The notes under the pieces were generated by a model, which saw only the letters and a program-made list of their open reading frames with translations, was not told where the DNA came from and did not search any database. Made by a program: the position numbers and the translations under genes. A DNA stretch of 64,000 bases from Streptomyces olivaceoviridis (GTDB lineage Bacteria; Actinomycetota; Actinomycetes; Streptomycetales; Streptomycetaceae): NCBI RefSeq assembly GCF_014650115.1, contig NZ_BMUI01000006.1:310001-374000 (forward strand), read 5' to 3'. Position 1 is the stretch's first letter. Every line of letters starts with the position of its first letter. Of the stretch, positions 1-8,189 are shown piece by piece.

Positions 1-66
1 CAGCTTGCGCGTGACCGGGATGACGCGCCGGTCGGTGGCCAGCTTGCGGAAGGTCTCCAGTTCCAT
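1..66 (-). CDS. trpE: Anthranilate synthase component I, N-terminal fragment (cut by window edge)
   Basis: Only the first 22 codons are present, read leftward from an ATG at 64-66. The translation begins MELETFRKLATDRRVIPVTR, which is the usual start of streptomycete TrpE. The enzyme makes anthranilate from chorismate, the first step of tryptophan synthesis. The start lies 11 bp after the hisI stop, so the two are probably co-transcribed. No catalytic residues are in view, so the call rests on the N-terminal match and on position after hisI. Confidence 0.75.
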   Translation of the reverse strand, partial: MELETFRKLATDRRVIPVTRKL

Positions 67-77
67 GGCCGCTGACC

Positions 78-479
78 TTACTGACCGGATCCGGGTACGC
101 CGGAACCGGCGTCCTTGAGGAGCACGTCCGCGTCGAAGCAGGTGCGGGCCCCGGTGTGGCAGGCGGCGCCGACCTGGTCGACCTTGACCAGCAGGGTGTC
201 GGCGTCGCAGTCCAGCGCGACCGACTTCACCCACTGGACGTGGCCGGAGGTGTCGCCCTTGACCCAGTACTCCTGGCGGCTGCGCGACCAGTAGGTGCAG
301 CGGCCGGTGGTCAGCGTCCGGTGCAGCGCCTCGTCGTCCATCCAGCCGAGCATGAGCACCTCGCCGGTGTCGTACTGCTGGGCGATGGCGGGGACGAGCC
401 CGTCGGCGCTGCGCTTGAGCCGCGCGACGATCTCCGGGTCGAGGCTGCTGGGCCGGGGGGCACCGGTCGTACTGGTCAT
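78..479 (-). CDS. hisI: Phosphoribosyl-AMP cyclohydrolase
   Basis: The 133-residue product should open the adenine ring of phosphoribosyl-AMP, the third step of histidine synthesis, in the cytoplasm. The metal-binding DCDAD motif is at residues 90-94, and the zinc cysteines are at about 107 (AACHTG) and 114 (RTCF). The length fits a stand-alone HisI; there is no fused HisE domain. It starts with ATG and sits just before trpE, separated from the main his operon by about 5 kb. The neighbour at 598 diverges from it, so 480-597 should carry promoters in both directions. Confidence 0.95.
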   Translation of the reverse strand: MTSTTGAPRPSSLDPEIVARLKRSADGLVPAIAQQYDTGEVLMLGWMDDEALHRTLTTGRCTYWSRSRQEYWVKGDTSGHVQWVKSVALDCDADTLLVKVDQVGAACHTGARTCFDADVLLKDAGSGVPGSGQ

Positions 480-585
480 GGGTCACATTGTGCCGCGCGG
501 GACCGACAGCGGGACGCGGCCGTCCACGAAATGGTCACGGCGGCGCGGAGCGACTCCACGGGTGGGCGGACCTGTTACGTGGTCG

Positions 586-591
586 TAGGCT
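586..591 (+). promoter_or_regulatory. Candidate -10 element (TAGGCT) for a leaderless or near-leaderless transcript
   Basis: TAGGCT fits a streptomycete -10 hexamer and ends six bases before the ATG at 598. Transcription would then start at or very near the start codon, and no Shine-Dalgarno sequence is visible. The -35 region is weak. Confidence 0.35.
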
Positions 592-597
592 GACACC

Positions 598-1233
598 ATG
601 TCGACCTTCGCCAAGCGTGAACGGCTCCTCCTCGCCGACCTCTTGGAAACCGTCGGGCCGGACGCCGAGACCCTCTGCGAGGGCTGGCGGACCCGGGACC
701 TGGCCGCGCACGTGGTCGTGCGCGAGCGCCGCCCGGACGCGGCGGGGGGCGCGCTGATCAAGCAGCTCGCGCCGCGTCTGGAGAAGGTGACGGCCGAGTA
801 CACGGCGAAGCCGTACGAGGAGCTGATCCAGCTGATCCGTACCGGCCCGCCGCGCTTCTCGCCCTTCCAGCTCAAGCAGGTCGACGAGGCGGCCAACATC
901 GTGGAGTTCTACGTCCACACGGAGGACGTCCGCCGCGCCCAGCCGGACTGGAGCCCGCGCGAGCTGGACCCGGTCTTCCAGGACGCGCTGTGGTCCCGCC
1001 TCGAACGCGCCGCGCGGCTGATGGGCCGGGGCGCGCCGACGGGTCTGGTGCTGCGCCGCCCGAACGGCCAGACGGCGGTGGCGCACCGGGGCACCCCGGT
1101 GGTCACGGCGACCGGTGAGCCGTCGGAGCTGCTGATGTTCGCGTTCGGCCGGCAGCGCGCGGCCAAGGTGGAGCTGGACGGCGACACGGAGGCGATCGCC
1201 AGGCTGCACGAGACCGGGCAGCTGGGCATCTGA
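598..1233 (+). CDS. TIGR03085-type (DinB/MDMPI-like) protein
   Basis: This 211-residue protein belongs to the actinobacterial TIGR03085 group, related to the DinB-like/mycothiol-dependent maleylpyruvate isomerase N-terminal fold. Visible marks are the N-terminal RERLLLADLLETVGPDA helix, the metal-site-like DLAAHVVVRERRPDA segment (residues about 40-54) and FYVHTEDVRRA near residue 105. Members of the wider fold often bind a metal and use mycothiol, but no reaction is established for this group. It is followed after 12 bp by a VOC-fold gene on the same strand, suggesting a two-gene unit. The function is unknown. Confidence 0.75.
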   Translation: MSTFAKRERLLLADLLETVGPDAETLCEGWRTRDLAAHVVVRERRPDAAGGALIKQLAPRLEKVTAEYTAKPYEELIQLIRTGPPRFSPFQLKQVDEAANIVEFYVHTEDVRRAQPDWSPRELDPVFQDALWSRLERAARLMGRGAPTGLVLRRPNGQTAVAHRGTPVVTATGEPSELLMFAFGRQRAAKVELDGDTEAIARLHETGQLGI

Positions 1234-1245
1234 GAGGGCCGGGCC

Positions 1246-1644
1246 GTGATCAAGGTGGCGATGACCGGCGTCTACGTCGACGACGTGGCGACGGCGCACG
1301 CCTTCTACACCGACGTCCTCGGCTTCGAGACCCGTGCGCACATGGACCTCGGCGACGGCACGCTCTTCGTGACGGTCGGGGCGCGGGAGGGCGCCCAGCC
1401 GGATCTCCAGCTGCTGCTGGAGCCCGGCCAGGGACCGATCGCGGAGCCGTACCGCAGGGCGCTGTACGAGGCGGGGCTGCCGTGCATCGTCTTCTCCGTG
1501 GACGACCTGGGAGCGGAGTACGACCGGCTGCGCGGCCTCGGTGTCCGGTTCACGCATCCCCCGCGGGAGCAGGGGCCGGTCATCGCGGCGGTGTTCGACG
1601 ACACGGTGGGCAATCTGGTGCAGCTGGTTCAGCCCAAGGAGTGA
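1246..1644 (+). CDS. VOC-family (glyoxalase/bleomycin-resistance fold) protein
   Basis: The 132-residue product starts with KVAMTGVYVDDVATAHAFYT, the first beta-alpha unit of the vicinal oxygen chelate fold, and has a second half-repeat from about residue 75 (GLPCIVFSVDDLGAEYDRL). It ends with the typical GNLVQLVQP strand. The family includes metal-dependent lyases, dioxygenases and drug-binding proteins, and the substrate cannot be told from sequence. It starts with GTG 12 bp after the TIGR03085 gene and converges on the MFS gene, whose stop is 7 bp beyond its own. Confidence 0.85.
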   Translation: MIKVAMTGVYVDDVATAHAFYTDVLGFETRAHMDLGDGTLFVTVGAREGAQPDLQLLLEPGQGPIAEPYRRALYEAGLPCIVFSVDDLGAEYDRLRGLGVRFTHPPREQGPVIAAVFDDTVGNLVQLVQPKE

Positions 1645-1651
1645 ACGGCGG

Positions 1652-2890
1652 TCAGCCCGGGAGTTCGGCGCGGCGCAGGGCCGGTACGGCGAGGGCGACG
1701 ACCCCGCCGAGCCCGCAGACGACCGCGCTGGCCACGAACACCGGGCCGAGACCCCAGGCCCCGATCGCGGCGGCGGCGAACGGCATGCTCAGCGGGGTGA
1801 GGCCCAGGCTGACCAGGCCGGAGACGGAGGTGACCCGGCCGAGGTAGGCGGGGTCGGAGTGGGTCTGGAGCAGGGCGCCGCACATCGCGCCGCTGAGCCC
1901 GGTGAGCAGACCGACCAGCACGGCCGTGGCGACGGCTGTGACGAGGCCCGGCACATAGGCGAGGGCGCCGATGGCCACGCAGCCCGCGATGATGGCGGCC
2001 CCGGCGACCAGCCCGGCGCGCGGCAGCCGCCCCCGGACGGTCAGCAGCAGCGAGGCGGCCCCCGCGCCGGCCCCGAATCCGGCGAGCACCCAGCCCATGC
2101 CCGCGGCACCCCAGCCGCGCCGGTCGGCGAGCAGGGTCAGCCCGACGTTCAACGGCCCGACGAAGCCGAGGTCACCGAGGGCGATGGCGACCATGAGCGG
2201 CGCGAGCACCCGGTGCCGCCGGATGTACCGCAGCCCGGCCCGCAGGTCACCCCAGGGGGTTCCCGCCGTGCCGGGGGTGCCGTCCTCGGGCAGCTCCCGC
2301 ACCCGTACCGACACCAGGAGCGGTACGGACAGCGCGATGAGCAGCCCGGCGACGGTGAACGCGGCCGGGGCTCCGCCGGCGGCCACGGCGAGCCCGCCGA
2401 GCGGGGCGCCCGCGACGCTCGCGAAACGGATCGCGAGGCCGCGCATGCCCTGGACGCGGGCGAGCTGGTCCTTCTCGGTGAGACGGGCCGGCAGCGCGCC
2501 CACGGCGGGCATGAACACGGCGTCGACGGTGCCGAAGGCCAGCGCCAGCAGGGCGAGCGGCCACAGCCCGGGGCTGGTGAGGTACAGCAGGGCGGCCACG
2601 GCGAGGACGGCGGCGCAGCGTACGGCGTCGCTGCCGATGACGACCCGCCGCGGCCCGAACCGGTCGGCGACCACTCCCCCGCCGAGCATCAGCACGGCCC
2701 TGGGCAGCGCGCTGGCCGACATCACGAGTCCGGCCTGCGCGGGACTCCCGGCCTGGACGGCGGCCCAGGACAGGGCGAGGTAGTAGACGCTGTCGCCGAG
2801 CATCGAGGAGGTGTAGGCCCCGAGCCAGCGCAGCACGTTGGGGTCGCGGTGGGCCCGCGCGGTGGCCGGCGGTATGAGCGTGGCGGTCAC
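1652..2890 (-). CDS. MFS transporter, probable exporter
   Basis: The 412-residue integral membrane protein has about twelve hydrophobic segments and a major-facilitator loop 2-3 motif (GGGVVADRFGPRRVVIGSD, residues about 71-89). This arrangement resembles the MFS_3/enterobactin-exporter-like group of efflux proteins. It starts with GTG preceded by a GAGGAC ribosome site and lies 22 bp after an ArsR-family regulator on the same strand. The pair looks like a regulator-exporter operon in which the regulator derepresses export on sensing a compound. The substrate is unknown. Confidence 0.85.
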   Translation of the reverse strand: MTATLIPPATARAHRDPNVLRWLGAYTSSMLGDSVYYLALSWAAVQAGSPAQAGLVMSASALPRAVLMLGGGVVADRFGPRRVVIGSDAVRCAAVLAVAALLYLTSPGLWPLALLALAFGTVDAVFMPAVGALPARLTEKDQLARVQGMRGLAIRFASVAGAPLGGLAVAAGGAPAAFTVAGLLIALSVPLLVSVRVRELPEDGTPGTAGTPWGDLRAGLRYIRRHRVLAPLMVAIALGDLGFVGPLNVGLTLLADRRGWGAAGMGWVLAGFGAGAGAASLLLTVRGRLPRAGLVAGAAIIAGCVAIGALAYVPGLVTAVATAVLVGLLTGLSGAMCGALLQTHSDPAYLGRVTSVSGLVSLGLTPLSMPFAAAAIGAWGLGPVFVASAVVCGLGGVVALAVPALRRAELPG

Positions 2891-2912
2891 GGGAGGGCTG
2901 TCCTCTCAGACG

Positions 2913-3500
2913 TCAGACACGGAACGGGAAGCCGTACACGTGCAGCGCGACGTGCTCGCGCCCCTCGGTGTCACCGGCGGCCTCGCGGGCCCGCCCCCGC
3001 TCGTCGTACCGCTTGAGCAGATCGGTCAGGTCCTTCTTCAGCTCGGCGAGTTCACCGGTGGTGAGCCGGAGCAGGGACTCGGAGTCGTGGGCCGCGGTGT
3101 TCCACCCGGGGCCCCAGTGGGCGCGTTCGTCGAGGTACCTCCGGTACATCTCGGCGCGCTGCTCCAGGAACATCCGCGAGGCCGCCAGGTGCGCCGCCGC
3201 CTTCTCGGGGGCGTCCCGGAAGTCCTCGTCGCGGATGGTGACGCCCTCGGACGACGGCTGCCACCAGCGCTCCCGCGCGTCCGCGCTGCGTGGCTCGGCC
3301 TCCTCGACGAGACCGTGCTCGGCCAGCTTGCGCAGGTGGTAGCTGACGAGGGAGACGGCCTCGTCCACCTGCTCGGCGAGCTGTGAGGCGGTGGCGACCT
3401 CCGCGACGAACAGCAGGCGGTACAGCTTCATGCGCAGCGGGTGGGCGAGCGCCTTGAGCGTCCCGATGTCGGTGATCCGGCGGTTCTCCTCGCGTGTCAT
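2913..3500 (-). CDS. ArsR-family winged-helix transcriptional regulator
   Basis: I place the start at the ATG at 3498-3500 (MTREENRRITDIGTLKALAH), giving 195 residues; the frame stays open further upstream but would run through the operator. The winged helix covers about residues 10-90: LKALAHPLRMKLYRLL, then ASQLAEQVDEAVSLVSYHLR as the recognition helix, then the wing LVEEAEP. This is the HTH_20 type of ArsR domain, without the cysteine metal box, so it is probably not a metal sensor. The C-terminal 100 residues are helical and probably sense a ligand. It is co-directional with the MFS gene 22 bp downstream, and a strong palindrome lies 18 bp upstream, suggesting autorepression. Confidence 0.88.
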   Translation of the reverse strand: MTREENRRITDIGTLKALAHPLRMKLYRLLFVAEVATASQLAEQVDEAVSLVSYHLRKLAEHGLVEEAEPRSADARERWWQPSSEGVTIRDEDFRDAPEKAAAHLAASRMFLEQRAEMYRRYLDERAHWGPGWNTAAHDSESLLRLTTGELAELKKDLTDLLKRYDERGRAREAAGDTEGREHVALHVYGFPFRV

Positions 3501-3517
3501 GATCCGAACCCTAGATA

Positions 3518-3561
3518 CGCAAGAGAAGTTGCGCAATATTCCTTGCGCAACTTCTCTTGCG
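3518..3561. promoter_or_regulatory. Long inverted repeat, probable operator of the ArsR-type regulator
   Basis: Two perfect 19-base arms (3518-3536 and 3543-3561; core GCAAGAGAAGTTGCGCAA) are separated by six bases. The site lies just upstream of the regulator start, where its promoter should be. A degenerate third half-site (GACTTCTCTCGCGCG) follows at about 3576-3590. Autoregulation by the adjacent regulator is inferred. Confidence 0.7.
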
Positions 3562-3627
3562 CGACTCTCCTGCATGACTTCTCTCGCGCGTCCGGCGTAC
3601 GAGAAGGCCCCGGCCGCCCGCTTCCGT

Positions 3628-4849
3628 TCTAGTGGTCGTCGCAACACCCCAGTTCAAGGGGTGCGGTGGACTTCGAGATCCGGAAGGATCGGCGGCCTCA
3701 GGGGCCGAGGAGGTTGGACCGTGAGCGGGAGGAATACCTTCGGCTCGTGGATCTTGGAATAGGGAACACGGAAGCCTGCCGGATCGTCGGTATCAACCGC
3801 CGCACCGGCAAGCGTTGGCTCTACGGCCGGCAGGCATCCGGGAGGTACAAGGCAGCCCCGCCCATCGTGGATACGGGGCTGCCCTGGCAGGCGCCCGAAC
3901 CCCCGGCTCGTCCTGAGGAGCCCGTTGGCCCCTCGCGCTACCTCACCGAGGGCGACCGCATCCACATCGCTGACCGGATCCGGGAGAAGGCGTCCGTCCG
4001 GGCCATCGCGGCCGAGCCGGGCCGTAGTCCCTCCACCGTCAGCCGGGAGATCCGCCGCAACCGCACGCTCATGCCAGGCGGCGGCTGGTACTACCGTCCG
4101 CACGCCGCCCAGCGCCGCGCGGACGCCCGCAAACCGCGCCCCAAGCCCGGCAAGATCGGCCAGAACCCCGAGCTGCGGGACTTCGTCCAGGACCACCTGA
4201 CCCGGCGGTGGAGTCCGGAGCAGATCTGCCACGCTCTACGGGCACGTTTCCCCGACCGGCCGCAGATGCACGTGGTCCACGAGACGATCTACCAGGCGCT
4301 TTACGTCCAGGGCCGCAGGGAACTGAGGCGCGAGCTGACCCGGGCACTGCGGACCGGACGCGCGATGCGCCGCCCGCACCGGCACTCGGCAGCCCGCCGA
4401 TCGCGGTTCGTGCACCCCATGGTCATGATCAGCGAACGGCCGGCCGAGGTCGCCGACCGGGCCATCCCCGGCCACTGGGAAGGCGACCTGATCCTCGGCA
4501 AGAACAACGGCTCCGCCATCGGCACCCTGGTCGGACGCAGCACCCGCTGCCTGATGCTCGTCCACCTCCCACGCGACCACGGCGCCGCCGCTGTCCGAAA
4601 CGCGCTCACCGAGACCGTCCAGACTCTCCCACCTCACCTGATGCGGTCACTGACCTGGGACCAGGGCATCGAGATGGCCTCCCACCGAGCCTTCACCGTC
4701 ACCACGGACATCCCGGTCTACTTCTGCGACCCGGCCAGCCCCTGGCAGCGCGGCTCGAACGAGAACACCAACGGCCTGCTGCGGCAGTACTTCCGACTTG
4801 TATAGGGGGCAGCGGTGTTCGTGATCGGGTTGTTGCTACGACCCCTGGA
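3628..4849 (+). mobile_element. IS30-like insertion sequence, internally deleted
   Basis: Imperfect terminal inverted repeats bound the element: the left end 3628-3650 (TCTAGTGGTCGTCGCAACAC...) and the right end 4827-4849, which match at 19 of 23 positions when one is reverse-complemented. The element is about 1.22 kb and holds one transposase reading frame. Both ends survive, but only about 20 bases separate the transposase stop from the right repeat, and the protein lacks its usual C-terminal tail. A deletion just inside the right end is the simplest reading. I see no clear 2-3 bp target duplication. It sits between the arsR operator and the hisF 3' end and interrupts no gene. Confidence 0.8.
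3666..4805 (+). pseudogene. IS30-family transposase, C-terminally truncated
   Basis: The frame starts with GTG and gives 379 residues. An N-terminal helix-turn-helix (EYLRLVDLGIGNTEACRIVG) and a second one near residue 115 (SVRAIAAEPGRSPSTVSREI) precede the DDE core: GHWEGDLI, TWDQGIEM and NENTNGLLRQYF carry the three acidic residues. Related proteins run on for about 40-45 residues after QYFP, whereas here it stops at QYFRLV, so the C-terminal part is lost. The first codon overlaps a CACCCC/GGGGTG hairpin (3645-3663) near the left end, which could damp translation of read-through transcripts. Activity is doubtful. Confidence 0.85.
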
Positions 4850-4885
4850 ATCCGCCAATTCGCCCGGGGCCCTTCGGAGCGGCGG

Positions 4886-5641
4886 CTACCTCACCGGGTG
4901 CCCTGCCCCCCGCAGCGCGTCCTTCACCTGGCCGATCCTCAGGTCGCCGAAGTGGAACACCGATGCCGCGAGGACCGCGTCCGCGCCCGCGTCGATGGCC
5001 GGGGGGAAGTCGGCCAGCTTGCCGGCGCCGCCGGAGGCGATCACCGGGACGGTCACGTGCTTGCGCACCGCCGCGATCATCTCCAGGTCGTAGCCGTCCT
5101 TCGTGCCGTCCGCGTCCATGGAGTTCAGCAGGATCTCCCCCGCGCCCAGCTCGGCCGCCCGGTGCGCCCACTCCACCGCGTCGATGCCGGTGCCGCGCCG
5201 GCCGCCGTGGGTGGTCACCTCGAAGGTGCCCCCGGGGGTGCGGCGCGCGTCCACCGAGAGGACCAGCACCTGCCGGCCGAACCGCTCGGCGATCTCGCGG
5301 ATCAGGTCGGGGCGCGCGATGGCCGCCGTGTTGACACCCACCTTGTCGGCGCCCGCCCGCAGCAGCTTGTCCACGTCCTCCGCCGTGCGGACGCCGCCGC
5401 CGACGGTCAGGGGGATGAACACCTGCTCGGCGGTGCGGCGCACCACGTCGTACGTCGTCTCCCGGTCGCCGGAGGACGCGGTGATGTCCAGGAACGTCAG
5501 CTCGTCGGCGCCCTCGGCGTCGTACACCTTGGCCATCTCGACGGGGTCGCCGGCGTCGCGCAGGTTCTGGAAGTTGACGCCCTTGACGACCCGGCCGTTG
5601 TCCACGTCCAGGCAGGGGATGACTCGGACCGCCAGGGTCAT
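4886..5641 (-). CDS. hisF: Imidazole glycerol phosphate synthase, cyclase subunit
   Basis: The 251-residue TIM barrel pairs with HisH. It uses ammonia from the glutaminase to turn PRFAR into imidazole glycerol phosphate and AICAR. The catalytic aspartates are visible: one in [15 protein letters not shown] (about D12) and one in VLSVDARRT (about D131). The phosphate-binding loops [10 protein letters not shown] and [10 protein letters not shown] are intact. It is the last gene of the his operon, 24 bp after ridA. Its 3' end faces the right end of the IS30-like element. Confidence 0.97.
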   Translation of the reverse strand: MTLAVRVIPCLDVDNGRVVKGVNFQNLRDAGDPVEMAKVYDAEGADELTFLDITASSGDRETTYDVVRRTAEQVFIPLTVGGGVRTAEDVDKLLRAGADKVGVNTAAIARPDLIREIAERFGRQVLVLSVDARRTPGGTFEVTTHGGRRGTGIDAVEWAHRAAELGAGEILLNSMDADGTKDGYDLEMIAAVRKHVTVPVIASGGAGKLADFPPAIDAGADAVLAASVFHFGDLRIGQVKDALRGAGHPVR

Positions 5642-5665
5642 GAATCCACGGCTCCTTAAAGGCCT

Positions 5666-6055
5666 TCAGCCTCTGAATGCTTCTAGTTCTACTTCGACCA
5701 GGATGCGCGGGTCGACGAAGCCCTCCACGACCAGCAGGGTCGAGACCGGGCGGACGGCGTCGAACAGCTCCTGGTGGGCCCGCCCGACGGCGTCCACGTC
5801 CCGCACATGGGTCAGGTACATCCGCGTACGGATCACGGACTCGATGCCGAGCCCGAACTCGCCGATCGCCTCCAGGGCGCTGGTGAAGGCCACCTTGGCC
5901 TGTTCGTACGGGTCGCCCTCCCCGTACAGCACGGTGCCCTTGAAGGACGTCGTGCCGCCCACCAGCACCCGGTCACCCGCCGCGACGGCGCGTGCGAACC
6001 CGAAACTCTCTTCCCAGGGACTTCCGCTCTGCACGCGCCGCACGGCTCCGCTCAT
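5666..6055 (-). CDS. RidA-family protein (enamine/imine deaminase-like)
   Basis: The 129-residue protein carries RidA/YjgF/UK114 marks: the GGTTSF strand near residue 33, [20 protein letters not shown], and the C-terminal [21 protein letters not shown] with its conserved arginine. Classical RidA hydrolyses reactive 2-aminoacrylate and related imines. Its start ATGA overlaps the hisA stop by 4 bp, so the two are translationally coupled. Placement between hisA and hisF suggests a linked role, perhaps clearing reactive intermediates, but that is inference. It is a divergent RidA, so the exact substrate is open. Confidence 0.85.
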   Translation of the reverse strand: MSGAVRRVQSGSPWEESFGFARAVAAGDRVLVGGTTSFKGTVLYGEGDPYEQAKVAFTSALEAIGEFGLGIESVIRTRMYLTHVRDVDAVGRAHQELFDAVRPVSTLLVVEGFVDPRILVEVELEAFRG

Positions 6056-6777
6056 GACGACACAGCCTCCAAGGCCTCTTCCAGGGTGAACGCCTTCGCG
6101 TACAGCGCCTTCCCTACGATGGCGCCCTCGACACCGAGGGGTACCAGTTCGGCGATGGCGCGGAGGTCGTCCAGGGACGACACGCCGCCGGAGGCCACGA
6201 CCGGGCGGTCGGTTGCGGCACACACGTTCCTCAGCAGCTCCAGGTTGGGACCCTGGAGGGTGCCGTCCTTGGCGATGTCGGTGACGACGTAGCGGGCGCA
6301 GCCCTCCTTGTCCAGGCGCGCCAGCGTCTCGTAGAGGTCGCCGCCGTCGCGGGTCCAGCCCCGGCCGCGCAGCGTGGTGCCGCGCACGTCCAGGCCGACG
6401 GCGACCTTGTCGCCGTGCTCGGCGATGACCTCGGCGACCCACTCGGGGGTCTCCAGGGCGGCCGTGCCGAGGTTCACCCGGGTGCAGCCGGTGGCGAGGG
6501 CGGCGGCGAGGGTGTCGTCGTCGCGGATGCCGCCGGACAGCTCCACCTTGATGTCCATGGCCCTCGCGACCTCGGCGATCAGGGCGCGGTTGTCGCCGGT
6601 GCCGAACGCGGCGTCCAGGTCGACCAGGTGCAGCCACTCGGCGCCGGACCGCTGCCAGGCGAGGGCGGCCTCCAGCGGGGAGCCGTAGGAGGTCTCGGTC
6701 CCGGACTCGCCGTGCACGAGGCGGACGGCCTGGCCGTCGCGGACGTCGACGGCGGGGAGGAGTTCGAGCTTGGCCAT
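6052..6777 (-). CDS. priA: Phosphoribosyl isomerase A (HisA/TrpF bifunctional)
   Basis: The 241-residue TIM barrel isomerises ProFAR for histidine synthesis. In actinobacteria the same enzyme also acts on phosphoribosylanthranilate for tryptophan synthesis because a separate trpF is absent. Acid/base residues are about D11 ([13 protein letters not shown]) and D130 (AVGLDVRGT). The loops ELSGGIRDD and [13 protein letters not shown] bind phosphate, and [10 protein letters not shown] is the flexible loop seen in PriA proteins. It starts with ATG 3 bp from the hisH stop and overlaps ridA by 4 bp. Confidence 0.95.
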   Translation of the reverse strand: MAKLELLPAVDVRDGQAVRLVHGESGTETSYGSPLEAALAWQRSGAEWLHLVDLDAAFGTGDNRALIAEVARAMDIKVELSGGIRDDDTLAAALATGCTRVNLGTAALETPEWVAEVIAEHGDKVAVGLDVRGTTLRGRGWTRDGGDLYETLARLDKEGCARYVVTDIAKDGTLQGPNLELLRNVCAATDRPVVASGGVSSLDDLRAIAELVPLGVEGAIVGKALYAKAFTLEEALEAVSS

Positions 6778-6780
6778 GGT

Positions 6781-7431
6781 CTACAGGGTTCCGATCCAGT
6801 TGGTGAGGAGCTGGGCGCCGGCGTCGCCGGACTTCTCGGGGTGGAACTGGGTGGCCCACAGGGCGCCGTTCTCCACGGCGGCCACGAACGGCTTGCCGTG
6901 CGTCGACCAGGTGACCTTGGGAGCCTCGATCACCGGGTTGTGGCTCTCCAGGGCCCAGTCGTGGACGGCGTAGGAGTGCACGAAGTAGAACCGCGCGTCG
7001 GCGGGCAGGCCGGCGAACAGCCGCGAGTCGGCCGGGGCGTCCACGGTGTTCCAGCCCATGTGGGGCACGACCTCGGCCTGGAGCGGCGCGACCGTGCCGG
7101 GCCACTCGTCCAGGCCCTCGGCCTCCACGCCGTGCTCGATGCCGCGCGCGAAGAGGATCTGCATGCCGACGCAGATGCCCATGACCGGGCGCCCGCCGGA
7201 CAGCCGGCGGTCCACGACCCAGTCGCCCCGGGCGGCGCGCAGGCCCCGCATGCAGGCGGCGAAGGCGCCGACGCCCGGCACGAGCAGGCCGTCGGCGTTC
7301 ATCGCCTTGTCGAAGTCACGCGTGATCTCGACGTCGGCGCCCACGCGCGCGAGGGCCCGCTCGGCGGAGCGGACGTTGCCGAAGCCGTAGTCGAAGACGA
7401 CGACCTTCTTGTTCGTGGACGTGGTGCTCAA
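6781..7431 (-). CDS. hisH: Imidazole glycerol phosphate synthase, glutaminase subunit
   Basis: The 216-residue class I glutamine amidotransferase feeds ammonia to HisF. The nucleophile is in MGICVGMQILF (about C87), and the His/Glu pair is in TQFHPEKSG near the C-terminus. I chose a TTG start at 7431: it overlaps the stop of the small membrane-protein gene (TTGA) and has GGAGGT six bases upstream. A GTG six bases earlier would sit one base from that ribosome site. It is 3 bp from priA and plainly part of the his operon. Confidence 0.93.
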   Translation of the reverse strand: MSTTSTNKKVVVFDYGFGNVRSAERALARVGADVEITRDFDKAMNADGLLVPGVGAFAACMRGLRAARGDWVVDRRLSGGRPVMGICVGMQILFARGIEHGVEAEGLDEWPGTVAPLQAEVVPHMGWNTVDAPADSRLFAGLPADARFYFVHSYAVHDWALESHNPVIEAPKVTWSTHGKPFVAAVENGALWATQFHPEKSGDAGAQLLTNWIGTL

Positions 7432-7592
7432 TTCCACACCTCCAGCCGCATGACGCCCGCCACCAGGCACAGGCCCGCGCCGATCGAGAGCAGCACGATC
7501 AGGCTGGTGGGCATCTTCTGCTTGACGAAGGAGATGATGCCGCCGACCAGGAAGAGGCCGACGACGATCAGGAGGGTCGACAGACCGGTCAT
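7428..7592 (-). CDS. Small two-helix membrane protein inside the his operon
   Basis: The 54-codon reading frame fits exactly between hisB and hisH. It begins MTGLSTLLIVVGLFLVGGII, has a short positive loop (SFVKQKM) and then a second hydrophobic helix (SLIVLLSIGAGLCLVAGVM). Its ATG is 3 bp from the hisB stop, and its TGA overlaps the hisH TTG start. Two clear transmembrane segments, tight packing and coupling support a real gene, and I recall a similar small gene in other streptomycete his operons. The function is unknown. It may only pass ribosomes to hisH, or it may tether something to the membrane. Confidence 0.8.
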   Translation of the reverse strand: MTGLSTLLIVVGLFLVGGIISFVKQKMPTSLIVLLSIGAGLCLVAGVMRLEVWN

Positions 7593-7595
7593 GGG

Positions 7596-8189
7596 TTACA
7601 GCGCGCCCTTCGTCGACGGGAGGATGCCAGCCGCGCGCGGGTCGCGCTCGGAGGCGTAACGCAGCGCCCGGGCCAGCGCCTTGAACTGGCACTCCACGAT
7701 GTGGTGCGCGTTGCGCCCGTACGGGACGTGCACGTGCAGCGCGATCTGCGCCTGGGCGACGAAGGACTCCAGGATGTGCCGGGTCATCGTCGTGTCGTAC
7801 TCGCCGATCATCGGCGCCATGTTCTCGGGCTCGGTGTGCACGAGGTACGGGCGGCCGGACAGGTCGACGGTGACCTGGGCGAGGGACTCGTCCAGCGGGA
7901 CCGTGCAGTTGCCGAAGCGGTAGATGCCCACCTTGTCGCCGAGCGCCTGCTTGAAGGCGGCGCCGAGCGCGAGGGCGGTGTCCTCGATGGTGTGGTGGGA
8001 GTCGATGTGCAGGTCGCCGTCGGTCTTGACGGTCAGGTCGAACAGACCGTGCCGGCCGAGCTGGTCGAGCATGTGGTCGTAGAAGCCGACGCCGGTGGCG
8101 ATGTCGGTCCGGCCGGTGCCGTCGAGGTCTATCTCGACCAGCACCGACGTCTCCTTGGTGGTGCGCTCCACGCGTCCAACGCGGCTCAT
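7596..8189 (-). CDS. hisB: Imidazoleglycerol-phosphate dehydratase
   Basis: The 197-residue stand-alone dehydratase makes imidazole acetol phosphate. Both manganese-binding motifs are present: DSHHTIED at about residues 63-70 and AHHIVE at about 161-166. There is no fused phosphatase domain, as usual outside enterobacteria. Its ATG overlaps the hisC stop by 4 bp, and the small membrane-protein gene follows 3 bp later. Confidence 0.97.
   Translation of the reverse strand: MSRVGRVERTTKETSVLVEIDLDGTGRTDIATGVGFYDHMLDQLGRHGLFDLTVKTDGDLHIDSHHTIEDTALALGAAFKQALGDKVGIYRFGNCTVPLDESLAQVTVDLSGRPYLVHTEPENMAPMIGEYDTTMTRHILESFVAQAQIALHVHVPYGRNAHHIVECQFKALARALRYASERDPRAAGILPSTKGAL

Noticed and set aside
3648..3664. 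CACCCC/GGGGTG hairpin as a terminator
   Set aside because: It overlaps the IS left end and the transposase start; it is more likely part of the element than a terminator for arsR, which reads the other way.
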